NCBI RefSeq assembly: GCF_000943545.1 | Contig: NZ_JTHP01000001.1 | Coordinates: 186,001 to 250,000, forward strand | DNA from: Paenibacillus terrae | GTDB taxonomy: Bacteria; Bacillota; Bacilli; Paenibacillales; Paenibacillaceae | Reading direction: 5' to 3' | DNA: 64,000 nt | Part shown: positions 43,947 through 51,429 of the stretch, in pieces | How positions within the stretch are numbered: the stretch's first letter is position 1 | Layout: each line of letters begins with the position of its first letter | Notes under the pieces: model-generated | Seen by the model: only the letters and a program-made list of their open reading frames with translations | Database searches by the model: none | What the model was told of the DNA's origin: nothing | Translations under genes and position numbers: made by a program

Positions 43947-45986
43947 GTGATATCCAACATGAGTTACTTGAAGTATGCGCGAATTTGTTACGTGCTGTTA
44001 TTACTAGTCTCCTGTGTAGTATTGAATGGATGCATGAAGGGACAGCATTCTCCAGCAACAGAAACAAATCATGCGCTTTCTCTCCAAAATGACGATAAAA
44101 CGGTTTCCTATTCGAAAAAGTTGGACACGTTAGTGAAAAAACTTCATATAGTCAACGATGAGAATAAGGATTCTGATATCAGACAAAACAAGCTTGAGGA
44201 GTTCACACAGGAACTTAATTTGTTGTTAAACGAGCCACAAAGTGTAGAGATGAAGGATGGAGAATTAGTAGAAAAGTTCGATAACAATCTCACTATCTTA
44301 ACAAAATCGTTTCAGTTAAAAAGTGGGCAGCTAAACGTTAGGGTTATGAATTATAGAGCACCTAAAACGGTGACAGGTACGATCGGAGATAAATACACAT
44401 TTATTCAGTGGTGGAGTTCGAGGCAACTTGTACACGCCCAGATGATTGAGGATGGCGGGCCAGAATTGACTACAGACTTTGTGGTTCGAGATTCAGACCA
44501 AGGAATACAGTTGTGGTTAGGGGGGCATGTCTCCATATATCATCCAGCCCCCGTATTTGTTGCTTTGTGGGAATTGTCTGGGCAAAAGTGGACGCAGGAA
44601 AGAATAGTAATAGATAAGATGAAGCTCCCTGATTTGTGGTATTTGAACAAGGATGTGAATGAGCCTATTATTTTCGAGAATCGACAACATGATAGCATGA
44701 GTATCGGAGTTTTAGACCACCGCGATGGTTTTTTAATAAACAGTGATCATTCTGATAAGAACATTACCATTGAGTTCTCTAGAAGTGGAGAAGTCTGTAT
44801 TGATTCCGAATATAGCACCGCCTCGAATACTCATAGTGAACAGCAAAGCTATGAACTCATTCAAGAGAAATATTCAGAAAATGGGATCGTGATTAAATAC
44901 CCTCAAATTACAAAACTCAAGGATATTGCAAAGCAAAAATCTTTAAATCAAATTCTTAAGATCGAAGCTTTAGAAGGATTACACGACTATGCGGATTCCA
45001 ATTCTGGAGTCCATGTCGAAATTGATTATGAGATCAAACGACAAAGTGAACGATTCTTTAGCGTTCAATATACGGGTATTCGTTATGTGAAGGACGCAGC
45101 CTATCCTAGTCATATGTTTTATACGACGAACCTGGATATGAAGCAGGCTTCAAGAATAAAATTGAGGGATCTGGTAAAGGTCGAGAAACCTTTTATTGAG
45201 CTTATAAAAAGCGGGAAGATTACAGCTGTTCAGCCGGAGCAACAAGTATTAATCGGTGATTTCACAAAAGATGATTTGATTCAATTGTTAGCAAACGCGG
45301 ATGTAACCAAAGGTTCGCCTGCGGAAGCAGAAATGGAATCGTTTAGTTATCTCACAAATGATTCGTTGGGGATGAGTGTACCTATGGCTCATGTAGTAGG
45401 GGACCATGCGGAGTATGAAATTCGTTTTGCACAAATTCCAGAGAATATCAGGCAGAATGAGGAACTATGGAGTGAGCTAAGTTCCGTTGAGGATCAGTCT
45501 GTTTCCACAGTTGGCAGTGAAAAATTGGATACCGACCAGTATGAAATTGAAGAGTCACAGTCTTTTCAAACTACTCTCGAGGGTTTTGGGAAAGTACGGT
45601 TTGTATCCACATATGGATATCCGGAAGGTCTTCGTAAATTCTTTTTCTTCCTTTTAGATGAGCAAGGACATATTATATATCCATTTCCCGAGTTCTACGG
45701 GAATCATGAGTGGGTCGCACGTTATGGAGGCGTAGAAGCGGTGGCCTTCAAGGATGTAAATAAGGATGGATTAAAGGATGTTATCATCATTAGCAGTGTG
45801 GATAACGGAATTCATGGATCTGGTAGAGTTGATCCATTTCCTATAGCAGGTATCTACTTTCAAAAGAAAAATAAAACCTTTACCACGCTCCCTGCACTGG
45901 ATCAGGCCATCAACGATCAGGGGCATAATCAAACCATTAAAGATGTCATTCAATACGTAAGCAAACAACGGATAAGCGTAAACTAA
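43947..45986 (+). CDS. Large lipoprotein with DUF4163/DUF3298 (RsiV/PdaC)-like region, possible immunity protein
   Basis: This protein has 679 residues. The signal ends VVLNGC (Cys29 if the GTG at 43947 is used; an ATG at 43959 is the alternative, and neither has a strong ribosome site). Residues about 350-490 (RFFSVQYTGIRYVKDAAYPS, SRIKLRDLVKVEKPFIELI) resemble the DUF4163-DUF3298 pair of RsiV and PdaC; in RsiV this part binds lysozyme. The C-terminal VNKDGLKDVIIIS is an FG-GAP-like motif. It starts six bases after the previous stop. A muramidase-binding fold beside a glucosaminidase effector supports an immunity role, as inference. Confidence 0.6.
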   Translation: MISNMSYLKYARICYVLLLLVSCVVLNGCMKGQHSPATETNHALSLQNDDKTVSYSKKLDTLVKKLHIVNDENKDSDIRQNKLEEFTQELNLLLNEPQSVEMKDGELVEKFDNNLTILTKSFQLKSGQLNVRVMNYRAPKTVTGTIGDKYTFIQWWSSRQLVHAQMIEDGGPELTTDFVVRDSDQGIQLWLGGHVSIYHPAPVFVALWELSGQKWTQERIVIDKMKLPDLWYLNKDVNEPIIFENRQHDSMSIGVLDHRDGFLINSDHSDKNITIEFSRSGEVCIDSEYSTASNTHSEQQSYELIQEKYSENGIVIKYPQITKLKDIAKQKSLNQILKIEALEGLHDYADSNSGVHVEIDYEIKRQSERFFSVQYTGIRYVKDAAYPSHMFYTTNLDMKQASRIKLRDLVKVEKPFIELIKSGKITAVQPEQQVLIGDFTKDDLIQLLANADVTKGSPAEAEMESFSYLTNDSLGMSVPMAHVVGDHAEYEIRFAQIPENIRQNEELWSELSSVEDQSVSTVGSEKLDTDQYEIEESQSFQTTLEGFGKVRFVSTYGYPEGLRKFFFFLLDEQGHIIYPFPEFYGNHEWVARYGGVEAVAFKDVNKDGLKDVIIISSVDNGIHGSGRVDPFPIAGIYFQKKNKTFTTLPALDQAINDQGHNQTIKDVIQYVSKQRISVN

Positions 45987-46007
45987 CCGACAAAAAGGGG
46001 CAGAGAC

Positions 46008-47402
46008 ATGGGATATCCAATCATCAAGTATAACGGAACTGTTCTATCTCTTAAAAATCCGAAAGTTAAAGTTGTACAGAAAATGAATGAGCATGTGAAA
46101 GTCTTTTTAACGGGTGTGTTAACCGGCACTCAAATGGAAGAGTATACGGATCATATGGAGGCAGGAGCTAAGTTAGTTGTTTCTTACCTGAATGATGATC
46201 AGAAACAGATTGTGTTGTTCCGGGGATTAGTCACGCAGTTCAGAATCAAGTTGGTGTCCAATGTAGCTTATTTGGTCGCCGAAGCCCTATCCTATACTAG
46301 CCAGCTGGATGAAGTGCCTCATAGACAATCCTTTCAAAATGTAAAAATGAAGCTACAGGCTTTGCTTGAACATGTCCTCAAATCATATCCTAAAGCCAAT
46401 TGTACCAGTCGCTTAAAGGATCAGCTTTTACAGGAATTTACGATGCAATTCGATGAGACGGACTGGTCGTTTCTGAAACGTATAGCGTCTCGGCTTGGTT
46501 GGGGACTGATACCTGATCCGATAGGAGAGAACCCTCAGTTTTATTTTGGATTACCTGATGGTGTCCATAAAGGTGAGCTGAAACAGTATAACTACTCCTT
46601 GACCAGAAAAACCAAACCAGGGGCAAGCAAAGACGACAATCTTTTGTATTATAAAGTGCAAACGACGGGGCCGAAAGATGTCCTGCTACAAATTGGGGCT
46701 GAGGTTAAATTCAAAGGGAAAGCTTTATACGTCTTGCAGTCTGTTGCGTTTATACGACACAATTCCTTATGGCATGAATATGTGCTAACCACCTCTGATG
46801 GAATGAAGCAGGAACTGATTGTAAACGAGAACATTCGTGGCATATCATTGAAGTCGAAAGTGATTGGAATTGAACAGGATCATGTGAAGGTATTCTTTTA
46901 TGAAATGGATAAGGTCAAGCCGAACGTTAAGGAAACCTTTGCTTTTCCATATGCTACATTTTATACATCGGAAGGGAATACGGGATGGTACTGCATGCCG
47001 GAGCTTTTTGACTTTGTAGATATCTACTTTCCGACCCATAACGAAAAAGACGCTACTGTAACCCACTCGATCCGAAAGAGATCTAAAGGGGGAGACTTTA
47101 TTAAGGACCCGTCAACGAAAATATTTATGACCAAGTACCGCAAAGCTATTATATTTGAGAAAAATGAAATTTTAATCACGGGGAATGACGATGAAGTGGT
47201 GATTCGACTGCTGGATGACCATGGAATCGAACTGCGGAGTAAAAAGGACATCCGTGTTAAGGCTGACGGCAACTTAGTATTCAATGCGGGTAACACAATA
47301 CAAGTCACAGCGAAGGATGCCATCGGTTTAAAATGTAAAACGAGTCTGGTAGAAATGGATGGTAACATCAAAATGACCGGAGAAAAGATAAAGACGCAAT
47401 AA
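46008..47402 (+). CDS. Second VgrG/gpD-like spike hub, no effector extension
   Basis: This protein of 464 residues is collinear with the first 460 of the large hub protein. The gpD-like part contains FDETDWSFLKRIASRLGWGL, the OB-fold part contains GNTGWYCMPELFDFVDIYFP, and strand repeats follow (VVIRLLDDHGIELRSKKDIR). It ends at GEKIKTQ just where the other hub continues into helical repeats. It would form mixed or alternative trimers. The ATG follows AAAGGGGCAGAG. It is followed by a 41-codon ORF. Confidence 0.8.
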   Translation: MGYPIIKYNGTVLSLKNPKVKVVQKMNEHVKVFLTGVLTGTQMEEYTDHMEAGAKLVVSYLNDDQKQIVLFRGLVTQFRIKLVSNVAYLVAEALSYTSQLDEVPHRQSFQNVKMKLQALLEHVLKSYPKANCTSRLKDQLLQEFTMQFDETDWSFLKRIASRLGWGLIPDPIGENPQFYFGLPDGVHKGELKQYNYSLTRKTKPGASKDDNLLYYKVQTTGPKDVLLQIGAEVKFKGKALYVLQSVAFIRHNSLWHEYVLTTSDGMKQELIVNENIRGISLKSKVIGIEQDHVKVFFYEMDKVKPNVKETFAFPYATFYTSEGNTGWYCMPELFDFVDIYFPTHNEKDATVTHSIRKRSKGGDFIKDPSTKIFMTKYRKAIIFEKNEILITGNDDEVVIRLLDDHGIELRSKKDIRVKADGNLVFNAGNTIQVTAKDAIGLKCKTSLVEMDGNIKMTGEKIKTQ

Positions 47403-47431
47403 CTAAAACCATCGTGAGAGGATAAAAAAGC

Positions 47432-47557
47432 ATGGCTAAAGTAACTACTGGAGCAATCGTGAATGAGAAACCGCCTACCCAAGAAGATATGATCCAAGAG
47501 TGGAAACGTAAAATAAGCAGAGGCGAATATCCTTTTATTCATGTAACTAAGCATTAA
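47432..47557 (+). CDS. 41-residue small protein after the second hub
   Basis: The ATG at 47432 follows GAGAGGAT at about eight bases and opens a 41-codon frame starting MAKVTTGAIVNEKPPTQEDM and ending YPFIHVTKH. It is 30 bases after the hub gene and before the terminator, so it is transcribed with it. It is soluble and charged, with no known family recognised. It may be a small structural or adaptor protein; the coding call rests on position and ribosome site. Confidence 0.55.
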   Translation: MAKVTTGAIVNEKPPTQEDMIQEWKRKISRGEYPFIHVTKH

Positions 47558-47589
47558 GTGAAGAGTATTAAATATGTTTAGCAACAAGT

Positions 47590-47616
47590 AAATAAGGCTC
47601 CTAAGGAGCCTTATTT
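47590..47616. terminator. Symmetrical stem-loop ending the spike island
   Basis: AAATAAGGCTCC (47590-47601) is followed by TAA and its exact complement to 47616. The stem is about 12 bp with A- and T-rich ends. It follows the small ORF by 32 bases. Confidence 0.75.
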
Positions 47617-47956
47617 GAGTTTGATGATCTATACCCTTTTAGCACTGTTATGTAGCCGTAAAGGTGAATTTTATTAACTACATTTGTCATTGCATACTCT
47701 TTAGTACAACAAATTAAAAATGATGTTCATCTATACAATTTTCCCCTAACATACAGTTACAAAGACCTATTCTACATAACTATGTACTATGACCAGATAT
47801 ACTGTATCCAATGACTTTATACTTATTTTTCCTCTCGGCTATATCGCTCGCAAAAAGGATGCACTATAATTATACTACTTCTTAATTTGGGAAAAATTAG
47901 ACTTTAACATAGATTACAAATATGTTGAAAGTGAAATGCTCGATGAGTATCCCTTC
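47617..47956. other. AT-rich gap between the two toxin modules
   Basis: These 340 bases hold no convincing gene on either strand. The composition is clearly AT-rich. A small CCCTTCT/AGAAGGG hairpin at about 47950-47968 straddles the stop of the lipoprotein gene but lacks a T run. I see no promoter facing either neighbour that I would defend. Confidence 0.5.
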
Positions 47957-48304
47957 TCAGGAAGAAGGGGTCTTGTATTTGGGAACTTCACTGTCGATAA
48001 ACCAATCTGGCCCAGAGACGTCGATCACTTCTTTGGTTTTATAATTATAGTAGATGGTAATTTTGTTGTCTTCGTGGCCTTTAATGTACCCATACAGATA
48101 GAGCCTGGAGTGGACAGCAGGATCATCCACAGCATAATCCTTTAATATGAAATCGGCATTATAATGTTCTTTAATAAAGTCCACGCCGATGGGAGTGGCG
48201 ACGTCTACTAATTCTTGTTTCTCTTTGTCGGACAAGTTGGAACAACCTCCTAAATACATAACAACTAAAATAAGTGCCAGAATCAGTGGGGTTTTTCTGT
48301 TCAA
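47957..48304 (-). CDS. Small lipoprotein, probable immunity protein of the lipase (DUF1433/TilA-like)
   Basis: This lipoprotein has 115 residues. The signal ends YLGGC (Cys21). The mature part is one small alpha/beta domain (GVDFIKEHYNADFILKDYAV, LYLYGYIKGHEDNKITIYYNYKTKE), a pattern like the DUF1433 lipoproteins of Staphylococcus. Those include the immunity protein TilA of the type VII lipase toxin TslA. The gene is divergent from the lipase gene at 48384, with 79 bases between them. The family call is by resemblance, not by search. Confidence 0.65.
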   Translation of the reverse strand: MNRKTPLILALILVVMYLGGCSNLSDKEKQELVDVATPIGVDFIKEHYNADFILKDYAVDDPAVHSRLYLYGYIKGHEDNKITIYYNYKTKEVIDVSGPDWFIDSEVPKYKTPSS

Positions 48305-48383
48305 GTTACAATTCTCCTTTTCTGGTAATCACCTTTTTCATAACTCTATAATATATTTACACAATAGACAAGGTGGGAATAAC

Positions 48384-49844
48384 TTGACCTACATTAACGA
48401 TAAAACATACTGGACCATTGCGGATAAAGTTTATGACCGAGAGTTGACTGCCAAAGATTCTAAAAGCAGAATTCTTCCTGACTGGAAGATTGTTGAGCCT
48501 GAAGGAGCTAAGCTGCATGATACGAACGGTTCTGGATTCGATGCGACTGTATTCCTTAACGAGAAGACCAATCAGGTGATCATCGGTTATAGGGGTACAG
48601 AACCTCCAGATCGCCCCAAATGGAGCGTGGCGATGGACTGGGGAACGGATATCAGCGATGTCGTCGGAGGGCGCGCGAAAACGTTGGAAGAAGTCCATCA
48701 ATATTATGAAAATAATAAGGCAGAGGTGGCTAAACTCCCACCACAAGTGCAAAGTGCATTTCTTCAATATGAGGAAAAGTATCAGAATAATCAATTTACA
48801 CAAGCTGAGAATCTATATGATGTCGTAAAAAAACAGTATCCCTCTGCTGAAATAACGACCACAGGCCATTCTCTAGGAGGAGCGGAGGCAGAATATGTGG
48901 CGGTGCGGAACGGACTGACATCAGTCGCTTATAATCCACCAAGTATTGTACATCTGTTACCGGATGATCTTCAAAAGAAGGTGGAAAATGGCGATTTTCG
49001 AAAGACGAATGTCGCTTATGTCAATCCGAAAGATACTATCGGTTCGGGAGCTAATGATGCACAGCCACATGGGGGTACAACCTACTTTATAGACAATGAT
49101 TATAAGACGGCTAATAAAGCCAAAATCACTATTCCTGTTTCATTACCAGTCGAAAGAGAAAATAAGTGGGCTAACTTTTTTTGGGGGCCCAAATGGTCTC
49201 CCATTGTGTATGTCCCGATTACGTTGCCTATGATGCAGCAAGATCCTATTACAAAGTTCTATAATTCGGTAATGGGAGAAGCAACACATAGCATGGATCA
49301 TTTCACATTTGATGAAAACGGCAATATAATCAATCCACTGTACACGATAGACGGTCAATTGGTGGAAGGCAATCCACGGGTGCAGGCGTACGAGCAAATG
49401 CTGGCCGCCCGAGCAGAACTCAAGGAAGTCATGGGCGATTTGGTTGAGCGCTACGGTGGACAAATGGGTGCTTTCGGGCAGTTTGCTGCTACTGCACTGG
49501 GAGTGAATATCCTGGGAGTAGGACAACAGCATGGTCGCTCCAATGGCGGTGCATATTTTGTGGGCAACAAAAATGGAGGCACAATTCAATTAACAACCGA
49601 AGAGCTAAAGCATGCGGCTAATCAGATGCGTTCCAGCTTGCATGGATTTTCTAGTGATACCCGTGCATCCATTCAGTTATTTCAGGCTCATATCGGAACA
49701 AGTGAAAGTCAGTCTTTGACCCCGCTTGCGCATAGTGCAACGGCAACACTGGATCGGATCAATCGCTGGTATCAGGAATCGATTACAGAGATAGCAGAGT
49801 ATATAGATCGCAAGGGCCAGGAATTTACGATGGTGGATCAATAA
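48384..49844 (+). CDS. TslA-like toxin: N-terminal lipase and C-terminal WXG-like secretion domain
   Basis: This protein has 486 residues. It starts at a TTG at 48384 with AGGTGGG six bases upstream; the frame is open to 48189, but that part shows no homology. Residues about 60-310 are a class 3-type lipase: IIGYRGTEP, the nucleophile motif TTGHSLGGAEAEYVA (Ser163), NPKDTIGSG and ATHSMDHF (likely His). After a glycine-rich stretch, residues about 400-486 form a WXG/LXG-like helical hairpin (LTTEELKHAANQMRSSLHGF, DRINRWYQESITEIAEYI). Having the secretion domain at the C-terminus is the reversed layout of TslA. A WXG100-like gene follows. Confidence 0.78.
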   Translation: MTYINDKTYWTIADKVYDRELTAKDSKSRILPDWKIVEPEGAKLHDTNGSGFDATVFLNEKTNQVIIGYRGTEPPDRPKWSVAMDWGTDISDVVGGRAKTLEEVHQYYENNKAEVAKLPPQVQSAFLQYEEKYQNNQFTQAENLYDVVKKQYPSAEITTTGHSLGGAEAEYVAVRNGLTSVAYNPPSIVHLLPDDLQKKVENGDFRKTNVAYVNPKDTIGSGANDAQPHGGTTYFIDNDYKTANKAKITIPVSLPVERENKWANFFWGPKWSPIVYVPITLPMMQQDPITKFYNSVMGEATHSMDHFTFDENGNIINPLYTIDGQLVEGNPRVQAYEQMLAARAELKEVMGDLVERYGGQMGAFGQFAATALGVNILGVGQQHGRSNGGAYFVGNKNGGTIQLTTEELKHAANQMRSSLHGFSSDTRASIQLFQAHIGTSESQSLTPLAHSATATLDRINRWYQESITEIAEYIDRKGQEFTMVDQ

Positions 49845-49882
49845 AAAGAGCAGCTGGAAGAACACAACGGGAGGCAAAAGAG

Positions 49883-50179
49883 ATGAGTAGAATATCTTTG
49901 AGCCTGGGGGATCTGCGTAGGGCTGTACAGCAGTGCGAGCAGCTAAAGCAAAGACTTCAGCATCAGGAGCAGCAGATGAGAAATATATATGGTCGTCTGC
50001 AAGACTGGAGGGGCGAATCGGCTGCTGAATTAACACGTAAAATGGAGACGTTTCTCCAAGGCACAACTGTACGAATACAGGAATTGGACGATCATAAAGA
50101 GCAGCTGAAACGTTATATTCGGAAAATGGAAGAAGCTGATCGGCGTGAGGAGAGACGCAAACGGGCTGCACAATGGTGA
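49883..50179 (+). CDS. WXG100-like partner protein
   Basis: This protein of 98 residues is predicted as a helical hairpin: a Gln-rich first helix (DLRRAVQQCEQLKQRLQHQE), the turn QDWRGESA carrying a W-R-G motif at about residue 42-44, and a charged second helix ending in a basic tail. Size and motif fit the WXG100/EsxA superfamily. Reverse-layout type VII lipases need such small partners for export. The gene is 38 bases after the lipase gene, with GGGAGGCAAAAG before its ATG. Confidence 0.75.
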   Translation: MSRISLSLGDLRRAVQQCEQLKQRLQHQEQQMRNIYGRLQDWRGESAAELTRKMETFLQGTTVRIQELDDHKEQLKRYIRKMEEADRREERRKRAAQW

Positions 50180-50211
50180 TACAGGCGGACTGCAATAGTT
50201 AGGAGAACATC

Positions 50212-50523
50212 ATGAAAGATCAAAATGCATTTGTCATTTTACTTATATTGAATATCGTTTATGGCTTAACGTTATTTGCCTATCCGGTCATGCTGATGGT
50301 GGTCGCATTTTCTTTCGATGCCCCAACAGCTGGAGATTATCTCATCAGTTATATTTTTGCCTATGTCATAATGAGCTACCCGATAGGAGTATTTATTTCA
50401 TGGAGCTGTTGGTATTTTTATCATCGTTATGCTTTTAAGAAGGCGTATATCATAGCTAACTTTATGCTGCTGTGGCCAGCTACTCTTGTAGTGTCCTCGT
50501 GGATTCAATCGGCTTTTTCTTGA
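50212..50523 (+). CDS. Small membrane protein of the lipase module
   Basis: This protein of 103 residues has three predicted helices (FVILLILNIVYGLTLFAYPV, YLISYIFAYVIMSYPIGVFI, AYIIANFMLLWPATLVVSSW). It is not recognised as a known family. It starts 32 bases after the WXG100-like gene with a TAGGAGAAC ribosome site, so it is the last gene of the lipase operon. It may be an extra membrane immunity protein or unrelated. Confidence 0.65.
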   Translation: MKDQNAFVILLILNIVYGLTLFAYPVMLMVVAFSFDAPTAGDYLISYIFAYVIMSYPIGVFISWSCWYFYHRYAFKKAYIIANFMLLWPATLVVSSWIQSAFS

Positions 50524-50565
50524 AGGGGTTCCCATCTGGCCCAGTCAGCTACATAACATAAAAAA

Positions 50566-50604
50566 AACCGTACAATCGCTAGGGGACTCCCGCGGGGTAC
50601 GGTT
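50566..50604 (-). terminator. Terminator-like stem-loop
   Basis: AACCGTAC (50566-50573) pairs with GTACGGTT (50597-50604). The A run lies on the left side, so termination would work for minus-strand transcription, where seven to eight T follow. No convincing minus-strand gene is present upstream, so it may serve the lipase operon imperfectly or end a short RNA. Confidence 0.45.
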
Positions 50605-50909
50605 AAATGCGTTTAAATAAAAACTACATATATAGTAGAAGAAAAAAATATTCTCCCAGAGTGGTGACGATAACGCCTTTGTAGTCTGCTTTAATTTTCC
50701 TGCGGGGAATATAGTATCGTTCGGAAGCTTAAGGGTTAGACGAAAAAAGTGTAAAAATGTTGAAAAGCTACAAAGTTCGACATATTGTTCGCTTTTTCGC
50801 ATCATATGTTATTGTATTAGGGATTTTTATTGCTATTTATCATATATTTATGTATAATCTATCGTGTTGAAAGATTGATTGTACGTAATATGCTGATGAG
50901 GGTGGGTTC
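50605..50909. promoter_or_regulatory. Regulatory region of the DUF2294 gene with a Spo0A box
   Basis: A perfect Spo0A box TGTCGAA lies on the minus strand at 50782-50776. A good sigma-A promoter follows: TTGCTA (50830-50835), 17 bases, TATAAT (50853-50858). The box is about 50 bases upstream of the -35. No gene was found here; an 86-codon minus-strand frame is judged spurious. Confidence 0.5.
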
Positions 50910-51254
50910 ATGACGCTGCTCGACAGTAATGAAAGCAAGAAGCGGATGTGCCAGATTTACAACGAAATTTCAAAGGAACTGTTCGGCTTCGGGACCACGC
51001 TACTGCGGGCCACCGTTGAGAACAACATTGTTACCTTTGTGGCGAAGCACCGGCGTTCTCCACGCTCTGCGGCATTGGAAGTGGAAGCCCCCGGCTTGAA
51101 GCTGGAAGTGGATTTCCGAATGTCCATGCTGTATAAGAAGAGACTTCGCGAGAAGCTGATTGAGGATATGGGGCTCGATATTGAAGCTCTACTGCGCGAC
51201 TATGATTCAGCAACGCAGTGGGCAATCACGAACATCATACTGAAGGAATCCTAA
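50910..51254 (+). CDS. DUF2294 protein (YbcI-like)
   Basis: This protein of 114 residues matches the DUF2294 pattern: an N-terminal helix MCQIYNEISKELFGFGTT, a strand VENNIVTFVAKHRRSPRSAA and a C-terminal helical part DYDSATQWAITNIIL. The family is common in Bacilli, and the function is unknown. The ATG follows GAGGGTGGG. It has its own promoter and precedes a transporter operon. Confidence 0.8.
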   Translation: MTLLDSNESKKRMCQIYNEISKELFGFGTTLLRATVENNIVTFVAKHRRSPRSAALEVEAPGLKLEVDFRMSMLYKKRLREKLIEDMGLDIEALLRDYDSATQWAITNIILKES

Positions 51255-51299
51255 TACAATTGGATATTCGGCTTTTCGCTTCGGATCTATCTGAGGGGA

Positions 51300-51400
51300 G
51301 AACCTGTTATAACGCGCAGCGGGACCAACTTATTCTTTGTTTACGAAGAAAAGTATTCTTGTTTTACAAGAGTACTTTTCTTTTTTGTGTTATCAGGTTC
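51300..51400 (+). promoter_or_regulatory. Structured leader with terminator before the nucleoside-salvage operon
   Basis: A strong terminator hairpin (GAAAAGTATTCTTG at 51348-51361 with CAAGAGTACTTTTC at 51367-51380, then TTTTTTG) is enclosed by an outer helix. The outer helix pairs GAACCTG-TT-ATAAC (51300-51313) with GTTATCAGGTTC (51389-51400). A smaller TTCTT/AAGAA pairing can compete with the terminator. The arrangement looks like an attenuator, but I cannot match it to a purine or other riboswitch. It may simply terminate the DUF2294 gene. Confidence 0.5.
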
Positions 51401-51429
51401 GCAGAATGAATAAATAGGGGGAGTTTCAA

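Noticed and set aside
35617..50523. Complete type VI, eCIS or type VII secretion locus
   Set aside because: No sheath, tube, baseplate, AAA+ or EssC/FtsK-type ATPase gene is in the window; only spike, effector and partner genes are seen.
50545..50805. 86-codon minus-strand frame between the lipase operon and the DUF2294 gene
   Set aside because: It has no convincing ribosome site and a low-complexity translation, and it runs through a terminator hairpin.
51255..51429. Purine riboswitch before the nucleoside-salvage operon
   Set aside because: The conserved purine-riboswitch core and loop sequences are absent; only a structured leader can be claimed.
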